Positions 55,280-63,940 of a DNA stretch of 64,000 bases are shown here, piece after piece. This stretch comes from an uncultured Clostridium sp. (GTDB lineage: Bacteria > Bacillota_A > Clostridia > TANB77 > CAG-508), in assembly GCA_930980675.1 (NCBI GenBank), contig CAKNIU010000001.1, forward strand, positions 79,880-143,879, given 5' to 3'. Position 1 is the stretch's first letter. Each line of letters begins with the position of its first letter. The translations under genes and the position numbers were made by a program. A model generated the notes under the pieces. That model was not told the origin of the DNA. It searched no databases and saw nothing but the letters and a program-made list of their open reading frames with translations.

Positions 55280-55789
55280 ATGTTATTAACACCAAACATG
55301 CAAGTTAATAAAATTACAGATATAACAATAGATATACTTAAAAAGAATAATATACAAGCTATGATTTTAGACGTAGATAATACTCTTATTGATTTAGACA
55401 GAGAGCCTTTAGAAGGCTTAAAAGAGTGGGTTGAAGAAATGAAACAAAACGGTATTAAGTTTTGCATAGCATCAAATAGTCTAAAAAGAGAAAAAATAGA
55501 AAAAATTGCAAAAATGCTTGATATACCATATGTTCATTTCTCAGTAAAACCAACAAAAATTGGATTAAAAAAGGCTAAAAAAATACTAGGTGTAGAAAAT
55601 AACAATAACATAGCAGAAGTTGGGGACCAACTTTTTACTGATGTTTTAGGGACTAACAGAATGAAAATGTTTTCTATATTAACAGAACCTTTATGTGAGG
55701 AAAAAATTAAAATAAATAATTTAAAAAGAAAATTAGAAAAAAGAGTTCTTAGAAGTCAAAAAATAAAATTAAATAAAAATATTTATTAA
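55280..55789 (+). CDS. YqeG family HAD IIIA-type phosphatase
   Basis: 169 residues. HAD motif I DVDNTL with the nucleophile near residue 31, motif II serine in CIASNS near 64, motif III/IV lysine in VKPTK near 93 and GDQLFTDVLGTNRMKM near 114. The starting LTPNMQVNKITDITIDILKKN is typical of YqeG, a Firmicute family related to mitochondrial PGP phosphatase (PTPMT/GEP4-like). The substrate is not settled from sequence; phosphatidylglycerophosphate is one proposal. RBS CAAGGAGA. Confidence 0.88.
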   Translation: MLLTPNMQVNKITDITIDILKKNNIQAMILDVDNTLIDLDREPLEGLKEWVEEMKQNGIKFCIASNSLKREKIEKIAKMLDIPYVHFSVKPTKIGLKKAKKILGVENNNNIAEVGDQLFTDVLGTNRMKMFSILTEPLCEEKIKINNLKRKLEKRVLRSQKIKLNKNIY

Positions 55790-55842
55790 AATTTAAAAAA
55801 GGTTTTTATTAATAAAATATAATTACTAAGGAGGAAATTTCA

Positions 55843-56577
55843 ATGTATATAAATGACATACATATATTATATTACTTTTTCATAGGTTTACTAGGCTTGG
55901 CGGTTGGACAGTTGTTTGACTGGATAACAAAAAGACTAAGTGATCATAAGCCTATATTTCACAAGGATTTTTATAAAATATATATAAAAGATTTTAGGCT
56001 AAATTTTAAATTCATGTATTTAACGGCAATTATTTATATTTTGCTATTATTTATGTTAGGGTGGCAACTGGAATTATTAAAGTTTTTGATAATTACACCT
56101 CTTTTACTTTCTGCATTTTCAATTGACTACAAAGAACAAATTATACCAAATAGACTTACACTAACACTATTTGAAGTGGGATTATTATTTACTTTTATTG
56201 AAGGTAGTATTAGTTTTAGTTCACTTTTAGATAAACTATTAGGTTTAGCAATTGGTGGAGGCATCTTCCTAATCATAACATTAATAGGTGGATTGATTGC
56301 GGGAAAAGAAGCAATGGGATTTGGAGATGTTAAGTTAATGGGAGCACTAGGAATAATTTTTGGCGCATATAACATTGTTGTCATCTCGGTACTTTCATTT
56401 TTATTAGCTGCTATTATTAGCATAATTCTAATAGTTTCAAAAAAGAAAAAATCAAATGAATACATACCATTTGGACCATTTATAGTTATAGCGACATTTA
56501 TGGTAATGCTTATTCCGGAGAATATTATGCTATTAGCACTTTTAAAAGTGTTTACACTTGGAATGTATCAAGGTTAA
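55843..56577 (+). CDS. Prepilin peptidase (A24 family)
   Basis: 244 residues, about seven helices. Two catalytic aspartates are visible: one in SIDYKEQIIPNRLT (about 92) and one in GFGDVKLMGALG (about 161), the GxGD motif. The N-terminal cysteine-rich cytosolic domain of PilD-type bifunctional enzymes is missing; the N terminus instead holds a helix and a short basic loop (KRLSDHKPIFHK). It should cleave class III/prepilin signals such as that of the protein at 26663. No pilus ATPase, platform or major pilin gene is nearby. RBS AGGAGG. Confidence 0.87.
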   Translation: MYINDIHILYYFFIGLLGLAVGQLFDWITKRLSDHKPIFHKDFYKIYIKDFRLNFKFMYLTAIIYILLLFMLGWQLELLKFLIITPLLLSAFSIDYKEQIIPNRLTLTLFEVGLLFTFIEGSISFSSLLDKLLGLAIGGGIFLIITLIGGLIAGKEAMGFGDVKLMGALGIIFGAYNIVVISVLSFLLAAIISIILIVSKKKKSNEYIPFGPFIVIATFMVMLIPENIMLLALLKVFTLGMYQG

Positions 56578-56579
56578 TT

Positions 56580-56630
56580 ATGTCAAATAAAATGTCATAT
56601 TTTGACATGATTTGTCGCCAATGTGTTAAT
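56580..56630 (+). promoter_or_regulatory. Possible operator/promoter of the M24 peptidase gene
   Basis: ATGTCAAA (56580-56587) and TTTGACAT (56601-56608) are perfect 8-bp arms 13 bases apart. The right arm contains TTGACA (56602-56607), a perfect -35 box, with GTTAAT 17 bases further (56625-56630) as a weak -10. A repressor bound to the repeat would block the promoter; this is inference. Confidence 0.35.
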
Positions 56631-56662
56631 TAGCCAATATTGACAAAAGAAAGGAGTACCTT

Positions 56663-57733
56663 ATGAATTATAAAATTAGAAGTATTAGAGAAAAAATGAA
56701 ATTGCTAAATATACAAGGACTGATAATTTCTAACCCTGAAAATATAAGATATATCATAGGTATTCCAGTAGAAGGTACAATTTTATTTACTGACAAAGAG
56801 AATATTTTTATTACAGATGCGAGATATATTGAAGAGGTTAATAATTTTTTAACTATAAATGATGAGTTCATTATTTATGATAATAAAGATGTGTCAGATG
56901 AAGACAATCAAACTTTCTTTATTGATTGCGAAAATGTAGGATTTGAAGAAAATTATGTTACATATGCAAATTATGAAAACATTATAAGAAAATACAGAAT
57001 ACGCAATATAGAAGAAACTGACCAAATAATTGAAAAAGAGAGAATGATAAAAGATGAAAGAGAAATAGCATATATAAAAAAGGCTTGCGAAATTACAGAC
57101 AAATGTTTTCAATATCTTTTAAGTTACATAAAAATAGGTATGACAGAAAGACAAGTGGCATTTGAAATAGATAAGTTTTTTTTAGACAATGGAGCAGATG
57201 GAGAGGCTTTTGAAACTATTGTGGCTTCAGGAGAAAATTCGTCAAAACCTCATGCAATCCCATCTGATAAAATCATACGCTTTGGAGATCCAATTACTAT
57301 AGACTTTGGTGCTAAATATAAAGGCTATTGTGCAGATATGACTAGAACCATATTCGCTGGAGAGGTCAGTGACGAATTACAAAAATTGTATAATTACATA
57401 TTAAAAAATCAACTTAGAGCTAAAAAAGATATCAAAGAAGGCGTAAGTTGTAAAATGATTGCAAGAAGTGTAGAAAATGATTTTTACTTATATAATTATG
57501 CACTAATGCATGCTTTAGGACATGGAGTTGGTTTGAATGTTCATGAATTACCTATATTAAGCCATAATTCCCAAAGCATTTTGAAAGAAAATATGATTGT
57601 TACAAATGAACCAGGAATATATTTGCCTGGAAAATATGGTATTAGAATTGAAGATACTGTTTTGGTTGGAAAACTCGAATCAGAGGTTTTAACTAAATCA
57701 AGCAAAGAGATTTTAGTTGTTGATGCAAAATAA
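56663..57733 (+). CDS. Xaa-Pro peptidase, M24 family
   Basis: 356 residues. The N-terminal creatinase-like domain (about 1-125) is followed by a 'pita-bread' metallopeptidase domain. Metal ligands: the two Asp of TIDFGAKYKGYCADMTRT (about 211 and 222), His in MHALGHGVGLNVHE (about 286), Glu in VTNEPGIYLPG (about 316) and Glu in GIRIEDTVLV (about 331). It removes an N-terminal residue before proline in the cytosol. RBS GAAAGGAG. It is preceded by an operator-like inverted repeat. Confidence 0.92.
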   Translation: MNYKIRSIREKMKLLNIQGLIISNPENIRYIIGIPVEGTILFTDKENIFITDARYIEEVNNFLTINDEFIIYDNKDVSDEDNQTFFIDCENVGFEENYVTYANYENIIRKYRIRNIEETDQIIEKERMIKDEREIAYIKKACEITDKCFQYLLSYIKIGMTERQVAFEIDKFFLDNGADGEAFETIVASGENSSKPHAIPSDKIIRFGDPITIDFGAKYKGYCADMTRTIFAGEVSDELQKLYNYILKNQLRAKKDIKEGVSCKMIARSVENDFYLYNYALMHALGHGVGLNVHELPILSHNSQSILKENMIVTNEPGIYLPGKYGIRIEDTVLVGKLESEVLTKSSKEILVVDAK

Positions 57734-57762
57734 ATTGTAATAAAAATGTAATATAATATTAC

Positions 57763-57791
57763 TTGACTAAAAATAGGCGTAAGTGTAAAAT
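57763..57791 (+). promoter_or_regulatory. Promoter of small-RNA-like unit B
   Basis: TTGACT (57763-57768), 17 bases, TAAAAT (57786-57791), predicted start near 57798. Confidence 0.7.
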
Positions 57792-57850
57792 GAAAATGTA
57801 AATTTAAAAATTGAAAAGACAAATTTGTTAAAAAAGGGAGAATAAAACAA

Positions 57851-57892
57851 ATGAAAATCGCTGAAACCCTTGGGGCTGTATATATATTGTGA
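57851..57892 (+). CDS. 13-residue mini-ORF in unit B
   Basis: Encodes MKIAETLGAVYIL and ends at TGA. It is the partner of the ORF at 26444 (MIKIAESLGAVYI...). The single amino acid difference in the core is Ser to Thr. Translation is plausible given the upstream purine-rich site, but unproven. Confidence 0.4.
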   Translation: MKIAETLGAVYIL

Positions 57893-57930
57893 GATTCAAC
57901 CAAATAAAAATATGTAAACATAGAGATAAA

Positions 57931-57979
57931 GCTATGCTTTTTAGACGTATTTAAAATTGTCTAAATTGCATAGTTTTTT
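57931..57979 (+). terminator. Terminator of unit B
   Basis: CTATGC (57932-57937) pairs with GCATAG (57968-57973), with an inner stem TTTAGAC (57940-57946)/GTCTAAA (57959-57965), followed by six T. Confidence 0.75.
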
Positions 57980-58011
57980 AAAAAATAATACAAATTTTTT
58001 TCTGTTATCTA

Positions 58012-58040
58012 TTGAAAATAATCAAAATTATTGTTATGAT
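58012..58040 (+). promoter_or_regulatory. Promoter of ftsEX
   Basis: TTGAAA (58012-58017), 17 bases, TATGAT (58035-58040). It is 116 bases before ftsE and after the terminator of unit B. Confidence 0.55.
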
Positions 58041-58156
58041 TAATTTGGTTTATTTTACGACAAAATTTTACTTAAATAAATAAATTATTTTACATTCTAA
58101 GCATATATGAATAACAAAAGAATTCCGTTAAGACAAGCAAGAAAGGATTTTAAAAA

Positions 58157-58837
58157 ATGATAGAATTTAGAAATGTTAGCAAAAAATATGATACAGGTAC
58201 AGAAGCAATCCATAATATTAGTTTTAAAATAAATAAGGGTGAGTTTGCATTTTTGGTAGGTAGCTCAGGTTCAGGAAAATCTACAATAATTAAACTTATT
58301 TTAAAAGAAGAAGAACCTACATCTGGTAATATTATTATAAATGGAAAAGATACCACTTTTTTAAAACCTAGTAGAGTTCCCTTTTTAAGAAGAAGTATGG
58401 GAATAGTTTTCCAAGACTTTAGACTACTTCCAGATAAAACTGTTTATGAAAATGTTGCATTTGCAATGTATGTTGTAAAAGCAACACCTAAACACATTAG
58501 AAGACAAGTACCTATGGTGCTTTCACTTGTTGGACTAGCTAATAAGGCAAAGGTTTATCCAAACGAATTATCAGGTGGAGAGCAACAAAGGGTAGCTTTA
58601 GCAAGAGCAATTGTAAACAATCCATCAATGCTTATTGCAGATGAGCCTACAGGTAACTTAGACCCAAATACAGCATGGGATATAATGGAATTACTAAACG
58701 ACATCAATTTAAGAGGAACAACAGTTGTAGTAGCGACTCACGCTAAAGATATAGTAGATAAAATGAATAAGAGGGTTATAAGAATTGACCAAGGAAATAT
58801 TGTAAGAGACGAAAAAGGTGGGTATGATGAGGTTTAA
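58157..58837 (+). CDS. ftsE: Cell division ATP-binding protein FtsE
   Basis: 226 residues. MIEFRNVSKKYDTGTEAIHNISF start, Walker A GSSGSGKST near 36, Q-loop FQDFRLLPDKTVYENVAF near 88 (a strong FtsE marker), signature LSGGEQQRVALARAI near 137, Walker B MLIADEPTGNLDP near 158. With FtsX it forms an inner-membrane complex that activates murein hydrolases at the septum or during elongation rather than transporting a solute. It overlaps the ftsX start by about 11 bases. RBS GAAAGGA. Confidence 0.96.
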   Translation: MIEFRNVSKKYDTGTEAIHNISFKINKGEFAFLVGSSGSGKSTIIKLILKEEEPTSGNIIINGKDTTFLKPSRVPFLRRSMGIVFQDFRLLPDKTVYENVAFAMYVVKATPKHIRRQVPMVLSLVGLANKAKVYPNELSGGEQQRVALARAIVNNPSMLIADEPTGNLDPNTAWDIMELLNDINLRGTTVVVATHAKDIVDKMNKRVIRIDQGNIVRDEKGGYDEV

Positions 58838-59723
58838 TGTATTTAGTTATTTAATTAAAGAAGGTTTTAAAAGCACTTTTAAGCAAAAGAAGATGACAAG
58901 TGCATCTATAATAATAATGTGTGCTACAATGTTTATATTTGGACTCTTTTTTGTAATTGGTGAAAATGTAAATAGTGTAATAACACAACTAGAAAGTGAG
59001 CAAGGCATACAAATTTTTATAGAAGAAGATGCAACTGAACAAGAAATTGAAACGTTAGAGAGTCAAATAAAATCAATTCAAGGAGTAAATAAAGTTACTT
59101 TTGTAAGTAAAGAAGATGCTTTAAACTCAATGAAAACAACACTTGGAGATGAAACACTATTTGAAGGTTGGGACGAAGAAAATCCATTTCCAGCATCGTA
59201 TTTTGTAACATTAACAGATCTTTCTCTTAATGAACAAGTACAAAGCGAAATTTTAAACTTAGATAATGTAGATGAAATAGCTAGTGAAAATACTACAATA
59301 AATAGATTACGTAGCTTGGCTAATGGAATACAAATAACAACAATTATTATACTTGCATTATTAATAATTATTTCAATATTTATTATAGCATATACAATTA
59401 AGTTAACTGTACATGCAAGAAGAAGAGAAATATCGATAATGAAGTATGTTGGAGCAACGAACAATTTTATAAGAGGTCCATTTATAGTAGAAGGTATAAT
59501 TATAGGAGTCATATCTGCAATCATAACTTTGGTAATTTTAGGACTAGCATATAATGCAATTATGCCAAATATAGGAGATTCTATATTAATCCAAGAAATG
59601 GGATTAGGATTACTAAGCTTTTCGGACATGTTCTCATTAGTATTAACAGTTTACTTAGTACTTGGTGTAGGAATTGGTGTATTAGGAAGCGTTATATCTA
59701 TGAGAAAATACTTAAAAGTTTAA
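58827..59723 (+). CDS. ftsX: Cell division protein FtsX
   Basis: About 298 residues. Four transmembrane helices (about 20-42, 170-195, 222-250, 265-295) with one extracytoplasmic domain between the first two (about 45-165), which contacts the murein hydrolase. KLTVHARRREISIMKYVGATNNFIRGPFIVEG in the second half is the signature of the FtsX fold. The start was set at 58827 (MRFNVFSYLIKEG), the best spacing from AAAGGTG; upstream GTG and ATG codons are in frame too. It works with FtsE and the M23 proteins downstream. Confidence 0.94.
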   Translation: MRFNVFSYLIKEGFKSTFKQKKMTSASIIIMCATMFIFGLFFVIGENVNSVITQLESEQGIQIFIEEDATEQEIETLESQIKSIQGVNKVTFVSKEDALNSMKTTLGDETLFEGWDEENPFPASYFVTLTDLSLNEQVQSEILNLDNVDEIASENTTINRLRSLANGIQITTIIILALLIIISIFIIAYTIKLTVHARRREISIMKYVGATNNFIRGPFIVEGIIIGVISAIITLVILGLAYNAIMPNIGDSILIQEMGLGLLSFSDMFSLVLTVYLVLGVGIGVLGSVISMRKYLKV

Positions 59724-59831
59724 AACAAAAGAAAAAATTATTATTAAAATCATTACATGAAGAAAAGTTTTTTAATAAAAGTTATATAAGGTAAAATAAC
59801 AAAATAAAATTTTAAAATTTTGGAGGAACTT

Positions 59832-60983
59832 ATGAACAAAAAAATTATCTCATTTATTGCTATAATATTGTTTGTTTTGGCATATACTAATAATTGTATA
59901 GCAGCATCTATTAGTGAATTAAACGAGCAAAAAGAACAAGCACAAAATGAAAAAGAACAAATTACTGAACAAAGGAAAAATGCAGAAAACGAATTAGATA
60001 ACATTAATGCACAAATTTCTAGTATAGAATCAGAAATTTTTAATCTTCAAAGGCAATTGGATGATCTAAATTCATCAATAAGCCAAAAAGAAAAAGAAAT
60101 AGCCGACAAGCAAGCAGAGCTAGAACATAAGGAAGATTTATTAAAAACACGAATGGTTGCTATGTACAAAGGTGGAGGTACAAGTTATTTAGATGTACTT
60201 CTTGGTTCAAGTAATTACATAGAAATGTATACAAAATATAATGCTATTCAAACAATAGCTGAAAAAGATACAGACCTTATAAATGAAGTATCAGAAGAAA
60301 AGAAGAATATAGAAAATGAAAAACAAGAATTAGAAAATAATAAATCACAAGTAGAAAGCATAAAAAGTGAAACAGATGCAAAAAATGCAGAGCTAAAAGC
60401 TGCAAAAGTTGCAAAACAAAGTACAATAAGCAATTTATCAGCAGAAGAGCAAGCTTTGCAAAAGAAAATTGAAGAATTTGAGGATGAGATTGAAAAAGCT
60501 CAGGCAGAAATTGCAGATGCAACTCAAGATGCTGGAAAATATGAAGGCTCTTTTTCTGGAGGACGCTTTGAATGGCCTTTATCATACAGTTACAATAGAA
60601 TAACTTCAATATTTGGTAATAGAACAGCACCTACGGCAGGTGCATCAACAAACCATGGGGCAATAGATATTGGTGTAAGTTATGTACCAGTTTATGCACC
60701 AGCAAATGGTAAAGTTATATTAGCACAATGGGTCTCTGGATATGGAAATTACATAATGATAGATCATGGTAGCGGATATTATACTGCATTTGGTCATTTA
60801 TCACAATTTAAAGTGTCTGTTGGAACAGTAGTTACTACTGGTCAACAAATAGCTGTATCTGGTAATACTGGTGTTTCTACTGGTCCACACTTACATTATG
60901 AAGTTTATGTGGGGGGAAGAAGTAAAGGATACAGAGTTGATCCATTACAATGGACTAACCATCCAAGTTTGATTTATAGCTAG
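59832..60983 (+). CDS. Murein hydrolase activator/endopeptidase, M23 with coiled coil (EnvC/PcsB-like)
   Basis: 383 residues. Signal peptide (1 to about 26, ending CIAAS), a long coiled-coil region of Glu/Lys/Gln heptads (about 27-245), then an M23 LytM domain. Zinc/active-site motifs are present: NHGAIDIG near 273 (His and Asp), YYTAFGHLS and GPHLHYEVYVGG near 350 (H-x-H). Because these residues are intact it may itself cut peptidoglycan peptides. The coiled coil would dock on FtsX. The start is the ATG at 59832 just after GGAGG. Paralogue of the next gene. Confidence 0.92.
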   Translation: MNKKIISFIAIILFVLAYTNNCIAASISELNEQKEQAQNEKEQITEQRKNAENELDNINAQISSIESEIFNLQRQLDDLNSSISQKEKEIADKQAELEHKEDLLKTRMVAMYKGGGTSYLDVLLGSSNYIEMYTKYNAIQTIAEKDTDLINEVSEEKKNIENEKQELENNKSQVESIKSETDAKNAELKAAKVAKQSTISNLSAEEQALQKKIEEFEDEIEKAQAEIADATQDAGKYEGSFSGGRFEWPLSYSYNRITSIFGNRTAPTAGASTNHGAIDIGVSYVPVYAPANGKVILAQWVSGYGNYIMIDHGSGYYTAFGHLSQFKVSVGTVVTTGQQIAVSGNTGVSTGPHLHYEVYVGGRSKGYRVDPLQWTNHPSLIYS

Positions 60984-61059
60984 AATATTATTAGGCAAAA
61001 TAAATGTTTCATAACATTTGTTAAACTTAATTTATAATATTAAGGAGGCAAAAAGATAA

Positions 61060-62298
61060 ATGAAAAATAAGATAGCTAGTACAATAGTAATGCTAATTTT
61101 AACTACTCTTATATTATCTTCTTGCCTTTATTTTGTTAAGGCGGAAGATAATATTCCTACTGGAGAAAACAATGTTTATAATAATGTAACAAATCAAACC
61201 TCAAATACAGTAAACACACTTTCGCTAAATGAACAAAAAGAACAAGTCGAAGAAGAATTAATAAAGGCTGAAGAACAATTAACATATGTTCAAGAAGAAC
61301 TTAGTGCATCTATAGTGCAACTTCAAAAAATGGATGATAAAATAAGAGAGTATCAGAATACTTTAGATCAAGTAAATAGCCAGTATCAAGAATTGCAACA
61401 AAAAGTATCAGAGTCAGAGACACAACTTGCTGATGTACAAGAAAAATATGATAAAAAATTAAATCTTTTTAAAAAAAGATTGGTAACAATATATAAACAT
61501 GGTGAAACGAAATATTTGGATGTGATAATGAACTCAAGAAATATTATAGACTTTGTTTCAAAATACTATGCAGTACAAAAAATAGCTGAAATGGACACTA
61601 AAACAATTAGTGAGTTAAAAGAAACAAAAACAAACCTAGAAAAAATTAATAATGAATTAGAAGAGGCTAAAGCCCAAATGAAGCTTGCAAAAATAGAAGC
61701 AGAAAAGCAGACTGTAGTACTAACAAATACAAGAACAGTGTATGAAAATCAAAAAAACAGTTTATCAGAAAGTGAAAAACAATTAAATGCACAAATAGAA
61801 ACATATAAAAAGCAACAAGAAGAACTAGAAAACTTAATACAATATACCATAAGTGGTTCAACATATGAACTAAAATACTCTGGCGGAGTTATGATTTGGC
61901 CAACGCTAGAAAGTTCATATATAACATCTCCTTATGGTTCAAGACTTCATCCAATACAAGGTGTAATTAAAAATCACGATGGAATAGATATAGGAGGGTC
62001 TACAGGAGACCCAGTATATGCAGCAGCTGATGGGATTATAATATATTCACAATTTAATACTGGCGGGTATGGAAATATGGTAATGATTGACCATGGATTA
62101 AGTGTTGATGGAGTAAAAATAGTTACATTATATGCACATGGAGACAAGTTATTAAAAAGTGTTGGTGAAACAGTTAAGCAAGGAGATGTTATAATGGAAA
62201 TGGGCTCAACTGGTAATTCAACTGGACCTCATGTTCATTTTGAAGTAAGAGAAAATGGTACACATGTTGATCCAAAGAAATATTTATCCGCAAACTAA
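61060..62298 (+). CDS. Second M23 murein hydrolase with coiled coil
   Basis: 412 residues, paralogue of the preceding gene. The N terminus has a hydrophobic segment with LILSSCLYF, which could be a lipobox (acylated Cys near 22) or simply a signal peptide cut after VKA near 30. A Thr/Asn-rich linker is followed by coiled coil (about 60-265) and an M23 domain: NHDGIDIGGS near 305, VTLYAHGDKLL near 358, GPHVHFEVRENG near 388. The last motif keeps the zinc ligands. Spaced 76 bases after its paralogue, with AAGGAGG. It probably also acts downstream of FtsEX. Confidence 0.9.
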   Translation: MKNKIASTIVMLILTTLILSSCLYFVKAEDNIPTGENNVYNNVTNQTSNTVNTLSLNEQKEQVEEELIKAEEQLTYVQEELSASIVQLQKMDDKIREYQNTLDQVNSQYQELQQKVSESETQLADVQEKYDKKLNLFKKRLVTIYKHGETKYLDVIMNSRNIIDFVSKYYAVQKIAEMDTKTISELKETKTNLEKINNELEEAKAQMKLAKIEAEKQTVVLTNTRTVYENQKNSLSESEKQLNAQIETYKKQQEELENLIQYTISGSTYELKYSGGVMIWPTLESSYITSPYGSRLHPIQGVIKNHDGIDIGGSTGDPVYAAADGIIIYSQFNTGGYGNMVMIDHGLSVDGVKIVTLYAHGDKLLKSVGETVKQGDVIMEMGSTGNSTGPHVHFEVRENGTHVDPKKYLSAN

Positions 62299-62369
62299 TT
62301 ATGGATATATTTAACTGATAGGAAATTAAATATTTTTTAAATTAAATTCTAAATATAGAAAGGAGTTTT

Positions 62370-63581
62370 ATGAATACAAAGAAAAGAAAACAAGACAATT
62401 CAATATATAAAACAATAATGACAATAATAGCAACTGCAATTGTTACATTTATAATTACAACTGTATGGATTTTTGGTAGTGCCACAAATATTTCTACAGA
62501 GTCTGCAATAGGAAATGCTGCAAAATCAAGCAGTTTGTCTGCAAAATTATCTATTATAAGAAATAAAATAAATGAAGAATACATAGGTGAAATAAATGAA
62601 AATGATTTAATAGAAGGTGCCATAAAAGGTTATGTATCTGGATTAAATGATGTATATACAGAATATCTACCTGAAAGTGAAATGTCTAGTTATACTGAGG
62701 ATATAGAAGGAGAATTTGTAGGAATAGGGGTATATATTACAAAAGACGCAGAAAATAATCAAATATTAGTATATGGAACAATACCAGACTCACCAGCAGA
62801 AGAGGCTGGGTTAAAAACGGGTGACATAATTACAAGTGTAGATGGAGTAGAGTGTAATGGAGATGATTATGATACTATAACTAATAGTATTAAAGGCAAA
62901 GAGGGTACAAAAGTTAGTATAGGGATATTAAGAAATGGTGAAGAATTAAGTTTTGAAATAGAAAGAAAAACTGTAGAGGTAAAACATATTACTTTCCAAA
63001 AACTAGAGAATAATATTGGATATATTAATATATCAAGCTTTGAAGGGGATGTTTCAGCTCAATTTGAAACTGCATACAATGATTTAGCTAACCAAGGAAT
63101 TACATCACTTATTATAGATATAAGAAATAATGGTGGTGGTATAGTAGATGAGGCACTAGATATTGCTGAAATGATGACTGAAAAAGGTCAAATATTATTA
63201 ATAGAATCTGATAAAAATGGAAATGAAGAAGTAATAAAATCAGAAAAAAGCAAAACTATTACTATGCCAATAATGCTGCTTGTTAATGAATATTCTGCAA
63301 GTGCATCTGAAATATTAGCTGGTATTCTTAAAGAAAACGTGGAAAATGCTACTTTAATAGGTAATACAACATATGGAAAAGGTGTTATTCAAACATTATA
63401 TCCACTAACAGATGGAAGTGGAATAAAAATAACTACAAATGAATATTTTACACCAAATCACAATGAAATAAATAAAATAGGTATAGAGCCGGATATAAAA
63501 GTAGATGATTATTTGTTTACAGGAATACTTGATTTAGATAATGATATACAACTAAAAAGAGCAATAGAAGAATTAATGTAA
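62370..63581 (+). CDS. S41 family C-terminal processing peptidase (CtpA/CtpB-like)
   Basis: 403 residues. N-terminal transmembrane anchor (about 14-36), helical region, PDZ domain (about 98-190; GTIPDSPAEEAGLKTGDIITSVDG), then the S41 protease core with FEGDVSAQFE, DIRNNGGGIVDEALDIAE, the catalytic serine in EYSASASEILAG near 309 and lysine in TYGKGVIQ near 335. It cleaves exported proteins outside the membrane. In Firmicutes the gene usually follows ftsEX and the M23 gene, as here, and may process the hydrolases. RBS GAAAGGAG. Confidence 0.95.
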   Translation: MNTKKRKQDNSIYKTIMTIIATAIVTFIITTVWIFGSATNISTESAIGNAAKSSSLSAKLSIIRNKINEEYIGEINENDLIEGAIKGYVSGLNDVYTEYLPESEMSSYTEDIEGEFVGIGVYITKDAENNQILVYGTIPDSPAEEAGLKTGDIITSVDGVECNGDDYDTITNSIKGKEGTKVSIGILRNGEELSFEIERKTVEVKHITFQKLENNIGYINISSFEGDVSAQFETAYNDLANQGITSLIIDIRNNGGGIVDEALDIAEMMTEKGQILLIESDKNGNEEVIKSEKSKTITMPIMLLVNEYSASASEILAGILKENVENATLIGNTTYGKGVIQTLYPLTDGSGIKITTNEYFTPNHNEINKIGIEPDIKVDDYLFTGILDLDNDIQLKRAIEELM

Positions 63582-63611
63582 ATGAGTTTTATTCAGTAAG
63601 TAGGTAAAAAA

Positions 63612-63646
63612 TTAGCATAGTAAAATTGATGTTTTTACTATGCTAA
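63612..63646. terminator. Bidirectional hairpin terminator after the S41 gene
   Basis: TTAGCATAGTAAAA (63612-63625) and TTTTACTATGCTAA (63633-63646) form a perfect 14-bp stem with a seven-base loop. Short T-rich runs lie on both sides. Confidence 0.7.
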
Positions 63647-63685
63647 AATTTACTAAAAAAAAATAAAATAATTTTTGGAAAACTG

Positions 63686-63714
63686 TTGACATTTATAAAA
63701 AAATTTAGTATACT
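63686..63714 (+). promoter_or_regulatory. Promoter of the tRNA cluster
   Basis: TTGACA (63686-63691), 17 bases, TATACT (63709-63714): the best SigA promoter in the window. It is 19 bases before the first tRNA. Confidence 0.85.
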
Positions 63715-63732
63715 AAGAAAGTCGAAAGACAA

Positions 63733-63808
63733 GGTCGCTTAGCTCAGCTGGGAGAGCATCTGCCTTACAAGCAGAGGGTCATAGGTTCGAGCCCTATAGC
63801 GACCACCA
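63733..63808 (+). tRNA. tRNA-Val (anticodon TAC)
   Basis: Acceptor GGTCGCT pairs with AGCGACC; D-arm TTAGCTCAGCTGGGAGAGC; anticodon loop CTTACAA with TAC; T-loop GGTTCGAGCC. The discriminator A and CCA tail (63806-63808) are encoded. Confidence 0.97.
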
Positions 63809-63819
63809 CCTTTTTATAT

Positions 63820-63896
63820 GGCCCGGTAGTTCAGTTGGTTAGAACGCTAGCCTGTCACGCTAGAGGTCGACGGTTCGAGCCCGTTCCGGGTCGCCA
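63820..63896 (+). tRNA. tRNA-Asp (anticodon GTC)
   Basis: Acceptor GGCCCGG pairs with CCGGGTC (one G-T pair); anticodon stem CTAGC/GCTAG around the loop CTGTCAC with GTC; T-arm GGTTCGAGCCC. CCA is encoded. It is 11 bases after tRNA-Val, followed by a T-run. Confidence 0.96.
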
Positions 63897-63940
63897 TTTT
63901 TTTATATATAAGTATGCCTCGATGAAGCAATAATTAATAA

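Larger units (their letters stand above)
57798..57980 (+). ncRNA. Candidate small RNA / mini-ORF transcript, copy B
   Basis: Same plan as the unit at 26424: promoter, purine-rich ribosome site (AAAAAGGGAG), a short ORF at 57851-57892 with the core ATCGCTGAAACCCTTGGGGC, an AT-rich linker ending ATGTAAACATAG, and the terminator at 57931-57979. The leader before the ORF is longer (about 53 bases against 20). Sequence outside the shared blocks has drifted, including the terminator loop, while the blocks stayed. It lies alone between the M24 peptidase and ftsE, whose own promoter lies downstream, so it appears to be an independent transcript rather than an attenuator of a nearby gene. Confidence 0.5.

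Noticed and set aside
59078..59629. Long open frame on the minus strand (183 codons)
   Set aside because: It lies wholly inside ftsX, whose family match is clear, and has no ribosome site or recognisable domain. It is a by-product of codon bias.
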